From Leishmania martiniquensis (lineage: Eukaryota > Euglenozoa > Kinetoplastea > Trypanosomatida > Trypanosomatidae), in NCBI RefSeq assembly GCF_017916325.1, contig NC_090160.1, positions 67,001-131,000 of the forward strand: 64,000 nucleotides of DNA, given 5' to 3'. Each line of letters starts with the position of its first letter. Position 1 is the first letter of the stretch. A program made the translations under genes and the position numbers. Under the pieces are notes generated by a model. It was not told the origin of the DNA and made no database searches. It was given only the letters and a program-made list of their open reading frames with translations. Shown in pieces: positions 35,864 to 46,215 of the stretch.

Positions 35864-37999
35864 TTAGACCGTGTGCAGAAGCTCAGCGACGTCCATGTCT
35901 GCAGAGAAGACGACCACCGGGAATAGCGGCGCTGGGTGGCGAGCGGGGTGGAAGCGGAACGCCACCCCCATAGAGCGGCCCTCCACGTGAAACTCCAGCT
36001 CCCCCTGCTCCAGGTCCAGCCGCGCCGCCAGCTCCAGTCCCGGCTCGTATGACGCACCGTAGGGTCTTTCCGTGCAGGCGGAGGAGGCTGTGCTCACCCC
36101 CTGAGCGATGACCCCGGTCGAAAGGTAGAGAAATGCTGGCGCGTGCGTACCGTAGCCTGTAAAGGCGCGGGTGGCAAACCCGTACGCCAAGGCGGGTGCA
36201 CGGCGCGCCCCGACGCCGCCGCCTGCCTTACCCGCCACAGTATTGCCGCATCTTCGGCCACACCCCTGTCTTACCACAGCACCATTTTTCGTTTCAGTGG
36301 ATAGCCAGCGAAAGGCAAAGGTCAGAGAGCCACGTGTCACACCGAGGCTGCACATCGCGTAGAAGGGGATAACCAGGCGATGCAGCACATCCTCGAGTCG
36401 CCCTTCGTACTCTCTCTCTATCAGCGTCAGCGCGTCCGTGGCGTCTGCTTTGCAGACATATCCGTCGCTCGACACGACAATGTTCCCGCTGTGGGAAATA
36501 TCCCAGCGGAGTGGCCGCTGACGCCCACGCGGAAGGGGGGCCACCGCGTCGATATAAGAGCCTGCAGAGGGGGCGCGCTGCGCTACCGGGGACGCGCCAG
36601 AGACACGAAGTCGAGGAGACGACGACGGTGGTGCCGCCGCAGCGGGTGCGTTCATGAGGTACGGAGAGGGGCGCTGCGGCGGTTGTGGTAGTGGTCCGGA
36701 CGGCGCGCTAGGCCTTAGGGCCGGCGTAGTGAGACGGCAGCGTCGCTCATGCGCTCGGCGGGCTTCAGTAGACGCCATTGTGCTGAGTACAGTGGAGCCG
36801 CTGTAGGGGCGCAGAGCCTCTTGAATGCGCGCTAGCTTCTGCTTGTAGGCGTCGTACAGGCGCTCCTCGTCCTCACGCACGTCGGCTGCCTTACGATGGA
36901 GGTCATTGGGTCTGTGCGGCAATCTGGCTACGCTGTCGACTCCCGGTGGCGGAAGGGAGGGGGCGGGGCGCCGTGGAGTACAGCGATCCTCTGAGGGACC
37001 CGGGCCTCGTTTCGGCGATGACGGCGAGGTCCTAGTGCACCCATTCGGCACTGAAGCGCTCTGCTCTGTGATAGAGGAGAGCGGCACGGCTTCCGTTGAG
37101 GGGGCATGCGGCTCAGGAGAGAAACGATGAGGGCTCGGCATCAGCAATGAAGCCGGCTGAGGCGACACTGTTACCACCATGTCGAAATCTTCAGTGGCAA
37201 CGGCTGGTGTCGCCAACGAGGGCGGCGGAGCCGTAGACGGTTGGGCGTACTGCCCCTGTGGCATGCCATGGCTTGCAGTATCCGGCCCAGAAGCGCCTGG
37301 GCCGGCATTTGCGTCACGCTTATGGTGGCGAGCCTGAACGTGTGCTGACGGGGGTGACGGAGAGCTAGGCGGCGCTAGCGCCTCCATCGAGAAGTCACGC
37401 ATCCCCTCGCAAGAGTCCCTGTATGTGGACACGCGCGGCGGCGGAAAAGGCGCCTCCGATAAATCGCGCTGCGGTGCCTCGTTGGCAGCTTCCGGTGACG
37501 CGGCCCGATCCGCGGAAGCCGATGCAGAGTGGCGTGAAGCAGACGAGGCTGATGATGACAACCAAGAGGCCAGCCGCTGACGCTGGCCTTCGGCGAGCTC
37601 TCGCTCTAATTGCAGGATCTGCCGCTGCCGCTCTGCCTCGCTAAGTGCTGCATGTGCGCCCGCCTCGGCCGATCGCGCCGCTGGCGTCGCAGAGTGTGGC
37701 AGCGGCGCCGAAGCTGCCCAGCTGCCGTATGCATAGGGGTCATACGACAGTGCGTGCTGCGATGCTGGTGCGGCACTCGAGGTGTAAGCCCCTGAGGGGT
37801 ACGCAGATGGATAGATGGCAGAGGCACTTTGTGCAGTGTACAAGGTCGGTGTCGTCGCTTCCGTGTACGAGAACAGCGACGAGACACCGCGCATGGGAGA
37901 CGGGGCCCCGCCGGGAGGGATGGGAGAGGGAGGTCCAGCAGGTCCCTCGTCGTTGCCGCCAAGGGGCAGGGCACAGAGGAAGCCTTCATCAGAGATCAT
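35864..37999 (-). CDS. SPRY domain protein with long disordered N-terminus (711 aa)
   Basis: About 490 residues of Ser/Pro/Ala-rich disordered sequence, with a single short helical segment (LSEAERQRQILQLERELAE, about 120-140), precede a C-terminal SPRY-like domain (about 500-711). SPRY features are LRWDISHSGNIVVSS at its start; GLELAARLDLEQGELEFHVE (G-x-x-x-x-LDL-x-x-G-x-L-x-F); GRSMGVAFRF (G-x-x-x-GVAF); and PLFPVVVFSADM as the terminal strand. A Gly/Arg-rich insertion (about 585-605) interrupts the domain. SPRY domains bind peptide or protein partners; nothing shows which. The start at 37999 is an ATG opening MISDEGFLCALPLGG. Family within SPRY is not assigned. Confidence 0.87.
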   Translation of the reverse strand: MISDEGFLCALPLGGNDEGPAGPPSPIPPGGAPSPMRGVSSLFSYTEATTPTLYTAQSASAIYPSAYPSGAYTSSAAPASQHALSYDPYAYGSWAASAPLPHSATPAARSAEAGAHAALSEAERQRQILQLERELAEGQRQRLASWLSSSASSASRHSASASADRAASPEAANEAPQRDLSEAPFPPPRVSTYRDSCEGMRDFSMEALAPPSSPSPPSAHVQARHHKRDANAGPGASGPDTASHGMPQGQYAQPSTAPPPSLATPAVATEDFDMVVTVSPQPASLLMPSPHRFSPEPHAPSTEAVPLSSITEQSASVPNGCTRTSPSSPKRGPGPSEDRCTPRRPAPSLPPPGVDSVARLPHRPNDLHRKAADVREDEERLYDAYKQKLARIQEALRPYSGSTVLSTMASTEARRAHERRCRLTTPALRPSAPSGPLPQPPQRPSPYLMNAPAAAAPPSSSPRLRVSGASPVAQRAPSAGSYIDAVAPLPRGRQRPLRWDISHSGNIVVSSDGYVCKADATDALTLIEREYEGRLEDVLHRLVIPFYAMCSLGVTRGSLTFAFRWLSTETKNGAVVRQGCGRRCGNTVAGKAGGGVGARRAPALAYGFATRAFTGYGTHAPAFLYLSTGVIAQGVSTASSACTERPYGASYEPGLELAARLDLEQGELEFHVEGRSMGVAFRFHPARHPAPLFPVVVFSADMDVAELLHTV

Positions 38000-39599
38000 C
38001 GTCTTAAGTCACAGCACCGTACGAGCTTCCCGTTTGCCTTTCCTGGTGGTGGTGATTGGGGTGGGGGGTGGGGGACAGCGCGTGCCTGTTGCTATGTGCT
38101 TCTCAACGGAGAAAGCGTGCGCTAACTCTTCTGCGATTCAAGTAAAAAGCAAAACGCCTTCGCCCGCCGTGCCGCGCAGCTCACGCGCGTTAACTCCTTG
38201 CCGAAGTGGCAATCACAAACAACGGCTCGTGCCGCCTTCTCAAAAGAAGAGAACCCACAGTCGCAGGAGGACGATCGCAGCAGTGTGATGCATCGATAGC
38301 ACTGCAAGTGTGGGGCGTGGGGTGCCAGTCGGCGAGCCGGCGCAGAGATGACGGAACGAAACGCCTGACACCGACCATCGGCAAAACCCACGACCCTTGT
38401 AAGTCTTCATTGGAAGCATTGTCACGCCCGTCATCACACAGCGAGCCATAGGCATCGAGAGGGCCCACCGCAGCACAAGCGCGTGCACACAAGGGCACCC
38501 ATGACCCTACAAAATTGCCTGAGTGAGGCGGTGAGTAGCTGCACGCTGCAGGGAGTTTTCCGCGGCCGTAGCTGAGCAGCCCTCCCCAGAGAAGAGAGGG
38601 TGGGCACCTGCAACGACCCCTACATCAACACATACGTAATCGTGAACACGCACACGCGGCAGTGCAGACATATCCATGCGCGACAGCCGTAAAGAGCAGT
38701 AAAAAAAGTCACCCTACTTTGAGGACAATACGCGGCTACCTTGTCCGCTACAGACACAAAAAAAAAAGCAACGACGCTCAAGGTGGAACTGCGTCGTCTA
38801 CGACGCTTCAAGCTTGCTGAGCAGCACAGATCCTGACACCCTCTGCCGCCGCGGCAACTCGACGTACAGTCCCAGCGCACATGCCCGCACGTTTGTCCCT
38901 CGCCCTCTCCCCGCTACCTGGCGTGCCCCTCTCACTCTCTCTCGCTGCCCTCCAAAAGACGCGCGCTCTATCATCGCGCCGCACTGCACAGGCGCCACAC
39001 CGTCGGAGCGCCGCCTCGGCCTCAGGCGCCTCTCCTCAGCCCAGCCACGCCGCCGCCCCGCGCGTCGGCACATCCACCGTCACTCTCACATTCGGCGGGC
39101 TGCGAGCCGAGGCGCACCCCTCGGAGCGGCCTGAGCCGCTCCGGCGCGCCGCCTATCACGGCCTTGAGCATGAAGTGACGGAAAAGGCAAGGTCGCGCCG
39201 CAGATGGGAGGTGCAGGAAGAGGCTGAGGAAGCAGAAGGGAGGCGGTCGTCCTGGTGGGGAGAGACAGAGGGAGAGGTGCACACACACGCACGTGAGAGG
39301 CTGTGTGTGTATGGTGTGTGTGTGTGTGTCCATGTGAGGAGGCGTGCGGAAGAGGGTGCGAGAGGCCAAGCGGAAGGGGTGAGATGGTGACTGGGCAACC
39401 GAGTGAGAAGGGCGGACTCCGTTGGCGGCGCTGCCATCCCGATGCGACGGGCCAGAAGAGAGGGAAACGAAAAGCACCCGAAACGGGGGAGAGGCCGCGT
39501 GGCTGAGGTATGCCACGCCACAGGGCCGTGTCGACGGATGCGGCAAAGACGCGAGGTTGATGGCACACGCGAAGACGCGCACTGACGACGCACTTGGCA
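38000..39599. other. Intergenic region, no gene supported
   Basis: A 1.6-kb spacer between the RING gene stop and the SPRY gene start. It has GT runs near 39303-39331 and a poly-A run at 38758-38767. Some frames look protein-like over 100-190 codons on both strands, but they overlap each other and carry no motif. Confidence 0.6.
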
Positions 39600-41573
39600 C
39601 TACAGGCATGTCTGCGGCGCCTGTCCATCAAACACCCTAATTTGGTTGGGATACATGCGGACACACTGAGCAGCGGCGATGCTCGTGGCATTGCGATAGT
39701 TGCCGTCCCGCGTTAGGATGGCCCCGACGCAGACATCGACGTACGGCCAGAGGGACTCCTCTTCTGTCAGCGTTACTTCCACGTGATAGGTGTTTTTCGC
39801 GAGTGCTGTTGAGCGGGACATGTCAGGGAGGACGTGAGAGGCACGGCAGAGCGGGCACACGTCCCCGGCAGTGCGAGTGTACTCCTCGATGCAGCCGACA
39901 TGAAAGCAGTGGTGGCAGCTCGTCTCAATGAATGGGTTCTCGCCTTCGAACGGGCACAGGCAGATTGCACAGGTGCCGGCGTCATTACCGTCGTTCGCTG
40001 GCGGCCTGCTTGTGCTCCGCACCTGCGCCACCACCGTCGGCGCGCCGGGAAGAGCCCGGCCAGAAGGTCTCGTGTAGGGCGCACTGCTGACGCTCGCTGG
40101 GGTCGCCGAGCGCGACGTGGCTACGGGAACCTCCGCTGCCCGCCTGCGCGTGGCTGCAGCGTGCACTGAGAGTGCATTCTTGCGGCGCACCGCCACTCGT
40201 GACCGCCAGTCCGATGAAGGTCCCAGCCGCTGGTTCAGCATCTCGTCCATGTGCTGCATGTCCACGTGTGTTTCGGCATCGCTCAGCACCCACGCTATGG
40301 GTCGCGCGCCGTACGGAGCAAGGCAAAGCGTGAGCGAAATAACAAAGCCAGCACTCGCTGCGCCGCGCGTCAGTGGAGGCTGCGGCGCCACTGCCACACT
40401 ATCGCCCACCTTGCGCAATGGTGGGCGGAGAGGGAGACGCTTGCCTGCGCTACGCGTAGCGGCTGCAGCCCCTTCCTCGGAGCCGATGCTGCTAGTGGAG
40501 TCGCCAACGATCGTGTCCGATAATTCACCGCTGTTTTCGTTATTGTCAGCAACCGCCGTTGAGTTGCTTGAAGTCTTCTTGGAAGACGGGGACGCTGCGA
40601 GGGCGCGAGCAGGGCGAAGACTCGCTGAATCACGGCTGACGAAATGTCGGCGTGCATGGTAGTGTGCAGATACAACCACCACGCCAGCCGCGTGGCCGAC
40701 CGCGTAGGCGACATGCGGCGCGTGCATGAGGGCGAGGAGGTTCTCTCGCTGCTGTGCGTGGAAGGAGACGGCGCACACCATGCACATGTCGAAGCCGTAG
40801 TTCTTCTTGCGGCTGATCTGCGCGTTGCTGCGCACGTCCACATTGGACTCGGCACTGTCGGACTCTTCATCGTCATACACCAGCGCCTGGAAGCCGACGC
40901 GGATGCCCCGCAGCCCGCATGTGTCACAGCAGTAGCCTCCTGTCACGTACGCGCAGCCGGGAATCTTAAGCGGGTTGCACAGCTTTAGGTGCACAATGGC
41001 GTGACAATGAGCAAAGGTCATGTGCGTCGGCAGGCCCTCCAGCACCGTAGCCACGTCCATAACAGGACGTGCGACCACGCAGGCGACAAAGTTGTTGTCG
41101 TACTCCAAGTCTGGCCCCCGCTCCAGCGCTGAAAGCTCACCGGACGGATTCTGGGCCATGTAAGCGGCCATCTCCTTCCTTCGCTGCGTACTTCGCGCCA
41201 CAACGCAGTAGAGGTACTCCTTCAGCAGAGGCACTGGCCGCGTTGGGAAGGCAAGCACCGCGGCCATTAGCTGCTCGACAAGATAGAGGTAGGGTTGCAC
41301 CTCTGACGTGCCGTAGGCCAGGATTGCCTGCAGGAAGAAGTCCGTGTACGTCCGCCATGTGTCGGCATCAAACCCAGCATCCTCCAGCTTTGCCAGAATT
41401 CGCCTCGCTGCATGCTGGAGAGCCTTCACGTACGCACTCCTCGGCAGAAGGCCATCCTCACTGCGTCGCTGCTTAACGCTTCCCCACAGCCGCCGCGTCA
41501 TCCCCAACGCCTGCTCGGCAGATATTTGGCGAATGAACGCGTCAATCTCCTCATTTGAAGTGGAAGACGGCAT
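39600..41573 (-). CDS. ZZ-like plus RING-H2 protein, predicted E3 ubiquitin ligase (657 aa)
   Basis: A RING-H2 domain spans 535-577: CAIC, then 14 residues to C-x-H-x2-H-x2-C (TSCHHCFHVGC), then CPLC, with all eight ligands present. An earlier zinc-binding region has CCDTCG (215-219) and YGFDMCMVC (about 259-267), spaced and worded like a ZZ finger (CdxC ... YDLCxxC). Residues about 1-190 are helical with no recognised fold. After the RING is an 80-residue tail with TEEESLWPYVDVCVGA. RING proteins recruit an E2 and transfer ubiquitin; the substrate is unknown. I use the ATG at 41573, 34 nt after a CCCCTTTCAG acceptor; the open frame runs nine codons further to a non-ATG codon. Confidence 0.9.
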   Translation of the reverse strand: MPSSTSNEEIDAFIRQISAEQALGMTRRLWGSVKQRRSEDGLLPRSAYVKALQHAARRILAKLEDAGFDADTWRTYTDFFLQAILAYGTSEVQPYLYLVEQLMAAVLAFPTRPVPLLKEYLYCVVARSTQRRKEMAAYMAQNPSGELSALERGPDLEYDNNFVACVVARPVMDVATVLEGLPTHMTFAHCHAIVHLKLCNPLKIPGCAYVTGGYCCDTCGLRGIRVGFQALVYDDEESDSAESNVDVRSNAQISRKKNYGFDMCMVCAVSFHAQQRENLLALMHAPHVAYAVGHAAGVVVVSAHYHARRHFVSRDSASLRPARALAASPSSKKTSSNSTAVADNNENSGELSDTIVGDSTSSIGSEEGAAAATRSAGKRLPLRPPLRKVGDSVAVAPQPPLTRGAASAGFVISLTLCLAPYGARPIAWVLSDAETHVDMQHMDEMLNQRLGPSSDWRSRVAVRRKNALSVHAAATRRRAAEVPVATSRSATPASVSSAPYTRPSGRALPGAPTVVAQVRSTSRPPANDGNDAGTCAICLCPFEGENPFIETSCHHCFHVGCIEEYTRTAGDVCPLCRASHVLPDMSRSTALAKNTYHVEVTLTEEESLWPYVDVCVGAILTRDGNYRNATSIAAAQCVRMYPNQIRVFDGQAPQTCL

Positions 41574-43149
41574 ATACCCTCGAACAGTCCGGCAAGCCAA
41601 AGGCGACTGAAAGGGGCGAGGGGCGCTGACAGGAGGGACAGATTGGGGCGGTGGTTATGCGAGATGTTGGCCAGCAGGGGAGGAGAAGAGCCTCAGCGAT
41701 GATCACGAAAAAAAAGGAGGGTGACCGTGAGCGTGAGAGAGACGGGAAAGAGAGGGAGATGGCTCAGCGGCAGGCACACACACAAACATAGGAAAAGAGA
41801 GAAGGGACGTGAGGATCTGTTCTAATGAGAATGCGCAACGCAGGAGAGGGTGCTGTCAGCAGGCGCACCGCGAGAGGCAGGAAAAGAGAAGCGGTCAATG
41901 CACGAGAACGAGATGTGTCCACGACAGTCGCTCTCTCTCTCCCTCCCTCCCTCCGCCTTCTTCCTCAGGCGCTTACGAGAAGTGAGCCGCACCGACGCAT
42001 ACAATACCGCAACACGCGGCGACCCTTGGGGGAGGAAGTACGTATATGCGCATACGGCGCTAGGCAACCCCTCAGGAAAACACCGCGGCGAGAGGAGCAC
42101 GGAGCGACTAGGAAATAGCTGGAGATACGCTGGGTGGTGGTGGGGGAGGTAACAGATGCACCGAACGCACAAAACGCGCACGTCGACGCGTCTTTCTTCG
42201 CTCCGTCCGATACGTTCCTCTCTCTCTGTGGTGCTGATGCGTATGCGCGTCACCTCACCCTGGCGAAAGGCAAAGGTGGCCGTGTGAGCGTGTAAAGAGG
42301 GGCGTGTGCTACAGCTCTCGATATGGATTCTCGCGGCAGCTACGCATTTTACGCGAAGAACGGGGAGGAAAACGGTAAACGAACGAGTGCTGCACAGAAG
42401 CGCATCGACAACTCTCACAGCAAAGGGGCAGAGAGTGGTCCTCGTGCTTTGGGGGACGGGTACGCGCGTGCGGCGAGCCGGAAGGAAGGGGCGGGGGTAG
42501 GCGAACGAGAAGGCAAAGAGGGTGAAGGCGTCTTCACCAGAGGCGCGGCGACTTGCCTCGAGCAGAGATAACGTTTCAGTCAAGCGCACAACGCCTCTGC
42601 AGCCATCGCCTGTCCCCTTCATCGCGTCCAGGCAGCCCGGGCCACGTGGGCGAGCGCGGCAGCCGTGCCGACAACGCACTCCATTAGTTCGTTTGTTTTC
42701 AATGCCGCCCCCCGCGACGGTCGATGAGGCACAGACGCTACCGCACGCCTACATACCTGCACAGGCGCTTAGGTGCGTGTATGGGTGTGCGCATCCCCAC
42801 CCCATGGCGACGGGAAACGGTTCGCGGAGAGTATCTCACGCGTATCCGTCGATGAGCGCTAGGGCCTCGCCGCAACTGTGAGCGTGTTAGAAAAAGAGTG
42901 AGTGAATGTGTGTGTGTGTGTGAGCTCTTGGTGTCTTCGTGATCTGAGAACGGTGTGTGAAGCGATGCCGCGCGATAATGGCACGTGCAGCACAGTAAAA
43001 GCCGTGCAAGAGAGGAGGGGAAGCGCTCTCTCGAGAGAGAGCGAGACAAAAAGGAGCACTCACCCCGGCCAATCGCCTCTGCGCTCACTGCTGCAATCCG
43101 CCCCAGCCCACCGACCTTGCAAGCCCTCCTCGCTTCCGCGCCCCACGGG
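41574..43149. other. Intergenic region, no gene supported
   Basis: Between the DUF1308 stop and the RING gene start. A 285-codon minus-strand frame (41822-42679) is composition-biased (Arg/Ser/Cys) with no motif. Short GT runs near 42908-42922. Confidence 0.6.
41607..41640 (-). promoter_or_regulatory. Probable spliced-leader acceptor for the RING gene
   Basis: Minus-strand pyrimidine-rich sequence with two AGs, at 41626-41627 and 41607-41608, the latter after CGCCCCTTTC. Either gives a short 5' UTR. Confidence 0.55.
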
Positions 43150-45405
43150 CTAGAAGGTGACAGCTGGAGGCTTGCCAGGGCCGTGACGCCGCAGAAGCCC
43201 GTACATCTTCAGCTCCGTCAGTGAGCGTGACGGGTGAAAGCACGCCTCCACGTGTATGCCCTGCTCACGAGCAGCGCAGCACAGCTGCTCATTTGAGGTG
43301 ACCATGACCGCGTCGACGGCGTCGGCGAGGCCGAAGACCATTTTGTTGCGTCCAGAGACTTTGCCGCTGAGCCGAAGGTTCTCGACGAACGTGAACAGAG
43401 GCGGCAGCATCGGCGAGAGGAAGGCGTGCGATCTACCCGCATCCTCTCCACTGCCACGCGGCGTGGCATGGCTGTCCTCGCCACCGCCTCTGCCGAGCAT
43501 GCTGTCCCGCAGAAACGATGTGTCCACCACACTCACGAGGCGCAGCAGACGCGCAGCGCGCGCGACTTCTTGCGGTCCCGCAATGGTCTCAAGGATCCAC
43601 TTAAACTCTTTGTACGTCACATCAGCTATGATCCAGTTGGGCCGCTCCTGCAACGAGAGCGATGACGACGCGGCACCTCTCTCCAAGCGCCCGCTGTACT
43701 CCCTCAGAAGGCTCGACTCCTCAAAAGGCAGTTCTGGAGAGGGTGCCGTAGCGGTTGTAGGGGCGGCTGCGGTGCCGCGACACGTGTCTGCGCCCCCACT
43801 GTCGGCGGGCGGCTGTCGGCTGTCCCTCTCGAGCAAATCGAGCCAGTCAAGCTCTGTCGACAGGATGAGCGCGAGAGGAACCACCTGAGCGCGCTTTTCG
43901 ACCGCTGACGCCGACGGTGTCTCGGCCCCCACGGTATCCCGCGAGCACAAAAGCGCCCGTCGCATCTTCTGCTCGAGCGCATCTTTGGTGTACCAGGCAG
44001 TGTAAGAACGCAGCACCGGCTCCAAAACCGCGACAACGGCACGGCACTCCTCGGCCTCTTTCCGCTGCTGCTCTTGCAATACGTGAAACGATGCCAGCCG
44101 CTCCATCCGCACGCTGTAGGGTAAGTAATCTGCGTAGCAGCTCTGGGAGCAGAGTGTGACCAGCGCGGTAGTATCGAGGCAAATAAAGCTAGGAGACGGC
44201 GCCAGCGGTGGAAGCCACGTGGCGGCGCTCGGAGTGGGTGCTGCAAATGGCTGTCGCGCTCGAGTCTCCCAGCGTGGCACCGTAACGACTTGAAATGCCG
44301 GCAGCGCTGCCCAAACGATTCTGTGCGCCGCGAAAAACTTTTCCAGCAGAGGCGGTGGCCGATAGAGCAGCACGACGGCCACCTGAACGGCACGCCGGTG
44401 CGGCAGGCACGCCCGCCGGGAGCCCTCAACCAGGCCCAGGAGCATGTCCGTGAAGGCGGTGGAACCATTCACCTCCAACGCAGCCGCCTCCAGCTCAAGA
44501 TTGCGCGCGGTAGCCGTCTTGACCTTGATCCAGCGGTGCCCGTTGCTCGAGATGACATCCACCTCTAGACGCATGTCCTTCCTGGAGAAAGGCTCCTGCA
44601 CGGCGCCTGCCCCGTTCGCAGAACCCCGAGGTACATGCTGCGGCGGCCCGACATAACGACTCACCGGCACGTACACCCCCGTGACGTCACTCTCGCGCTC
44701 GAGGCACGTCACAATGCACTCGTAGTGGGACAACGAGTTGCACTGCGCGCACGTCACCGCCGCCTCGAAGATTGCAGGTGGAATGGCGAGTGAGTCGGAT
44801 GAGCCAGACCCCGGCACACCGGTGCACCCAGCAGCGCTGAGCCCCTCCACCGCGCGCTGCACATGAGTCGTCTCCTTGCTGAGTCGACGCCGGAGCTTTG
44901 CGATGCCTTGGTGCCCAGCCAAGGCGGCCCCCTTTCCTCCTCCGCGAGCCCTATCCCTGAAAGCGTGATAACCCCGACCGTCAGCTCTGCTGTGCGACGC
45001 CTGCGAGTGTTGTGAGACAGCCTCAAGGGAGACAGCCGTTTTGGATGCGATGCGCTCCAATCTGCTGCGGAGATCCTCTGAGACGCGCAGCAGTTGCACA
45101 AGAAACAGATATAGCTCCGTTGGTGAGTTAGACGCTGTAAAGGCCCTGTGGCTCTCACCTGGTCGCCGACTCCGCCGATGATGTGCCGCATAACAGCTCC
45201 TCCCAAACGAGTCCTCGTCATCCTCGGGAGTCTCACCAGGCGTGGCTGACGGCGCAGCTGATGAGGTGTCGGCGCTGTTAGTGCAGCTGCGGGACCCTGA
45301 GCTGGCGCCACTGCAGTGCGCGCTAACGTCCAAGCGCCATCCCTCCTGCGTGTCCTCATCGTCTCCGGAGGAGGGCACCGGCACCGCCATATAGAGCTGC
45401 TCCAT
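43150..45405 (-). CDS. DUF1308 family protein, PIN-like (751 aa)
   Basis: Matches the DUF1308 family (human C7orf25 type) in several blocks: EVDVISSNGHRWIKVK (281-296); FICLDTTALVTLCS (D411); NWIIADVTYKEFKWI (about 590-604); and GLADAVDAVMVTSNEQL (692-708), with D695 and D698. The placement of acidic residues at a first-strand D, then an E, then an aDavxvTsNeqL end is like PIN nucleases. A mid-protein CAQC/HYEC pair (about 219-230) may bind metal. The region 500-590 and the N-terminal 90 residues contain insertions that make it longer than animal homologues. Function is unknown; an RNA-related role is inference. The start at 45405 is the first ATG after a pyrimidine-rich stretch; a second ATG is five codons in. 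Confidence 0.88.
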   Translation of the reverse strand: MEQLYMAVPVPSSGDDEDTQEGWRLDVSAHCSGASSGSRSCTNSADTSSAAPSATPGETPEDDEDSFGRSCYAAHHRRSRRPGESHRAFTASNSPTELYLFLVQLLRVSEDLRSRLERIASKTAVSLEAVSQHSQASHSRADGRGYHAFRDRARGGGKGAALAGHQGIAKLRRRLSKETTHVQRAVEGLSAAGCTGVPGSGSSDSLAIPPAIFEAAVTCAQCNSLSHYECIVTCLERESDVTGVYVPVSRYVGPPQHVPRGSANGAGAVQEPFSRKDMRLEVDVISSNGHRWIKVKTATARNLELEAAALEVNGSTAFTDMLLGLVEGSRRACLPHRRAVQVAVVLLYRPPPLLEKFFAAHRIVWAALPAFQVVTVPRWETRARQPFAAPTPSAATWLPPLAPSPSFICLDTTALVTLCSQSCYADYLPYSVRMERLASFHVLQEQQRKEAEECRAVVAVLEPVLRSYTAWYTKDALEQKMRRALLCSRDTVGAETPSASAVEKRAQVVPLALILSTELDWLDLLERDSRQPPADSGGADTCRGTAAAPTTATAPSPELPFEESSLLREYSGRLERGAASSSLSLQERPNWIIADVTYKEFKWILETIAGPQEVARAARLLRLVSVVDTSFLRDSMLGRGGGEDSHATPRGSGEDAGRSHAFLSPMLPPLFTFVENLRLSGKVSGRNKMVFGLADAVDAVMVTSNEQLCCAAREQGIHVEACFHPSRSLTELKMYGLLRRHGPGKPPAVTF

Positions 45406-46215
45406 GGCGGCACCCCCTCCGTTGATGTGAGGGAAAGCACACACCTTTTTTTCTGACGGGAAGCGCCGGGGGAGGAAGCCGGAGAGCCGGAGATTGCGCA
45501 CGTGTCTGCGAGCGCACAAGTTCGCCGCTCTCCGCCCGGCGTGATGCCTTCGATGGTGAAGTATCGATGTGGCGCAGCGGCGAAGGCAAGAAAGGGTTTG
45601 AATGGACTTCGATGAAGGCAAAAAGAGGAAGGCCGTGCTGACTCATCAACCTGTGCAGCAGATGGGCTGATGGGGTGCTGTCAATGGCACCAGCGCCGCG
45701 TATGCGCACCCACACGCGCAAACAGAAAGAAGGTCAGAGAGGAGCGCCAACGGAGATGAGAGTACAGCTGGGTAAGTGTGAGGACGACTAGCGAGCGCCT
45801 CTGAGCTCGCCCTCAGCTTCGCCGCAGCAATAAGGACTTCTGCGCTGTTGGGGGGGGTACATCAGCGCACCTCTGAAGGCGCCGAGACGACAATGAATGC
45901 GCGTAAGGGGGAGGGGGTGGCGAGAGGGGGGATCTCGGAGCTGTCCAGCGCGGCTCTATTTTCACTTGCTTCCACTGCTTTGTTTGCGTAGCTGACGGCA
46001 CATGTGTGTGCGTGTGTAAGTGTGTGTGTGTGTGTGCGTGCGTACGAGAGGCACACCTTCGGGCAAAGACGCGAAGCATGAAAAGCTTAGTGGCGGAAGA
46101 AGGGCGTCGACTCTAGACGGATGCATTGACACAGCCCAATCACCTCTTTCTCACGAAGAGTCCACCGAAGACGCTGGCCGTGGATGGGCCCTCGTGTCGA
46201 TCATTGGCTACGCCA
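45406..46215. other. Intergenic region, no gene supported
   Basis: Between the 124-aa gene stop and the DUF1308 start. (GT)n near 46018-46038. No gene recognised. Confidence 0.7.

Noticed and set aside
39022..39609. 195-codon minus-strand frame overlapping the RING gene's end
   Set aside because: Overlaps the known gene's stop, includes dinucleotide-repeat residues, and has no family match.
41822..42679. 285-codon minus-strand frame in the DUF1308-RING spacer
   Set aside because: Begins without a good ATG context, is Arg/Ser/Cys-biased and lacks any motif.
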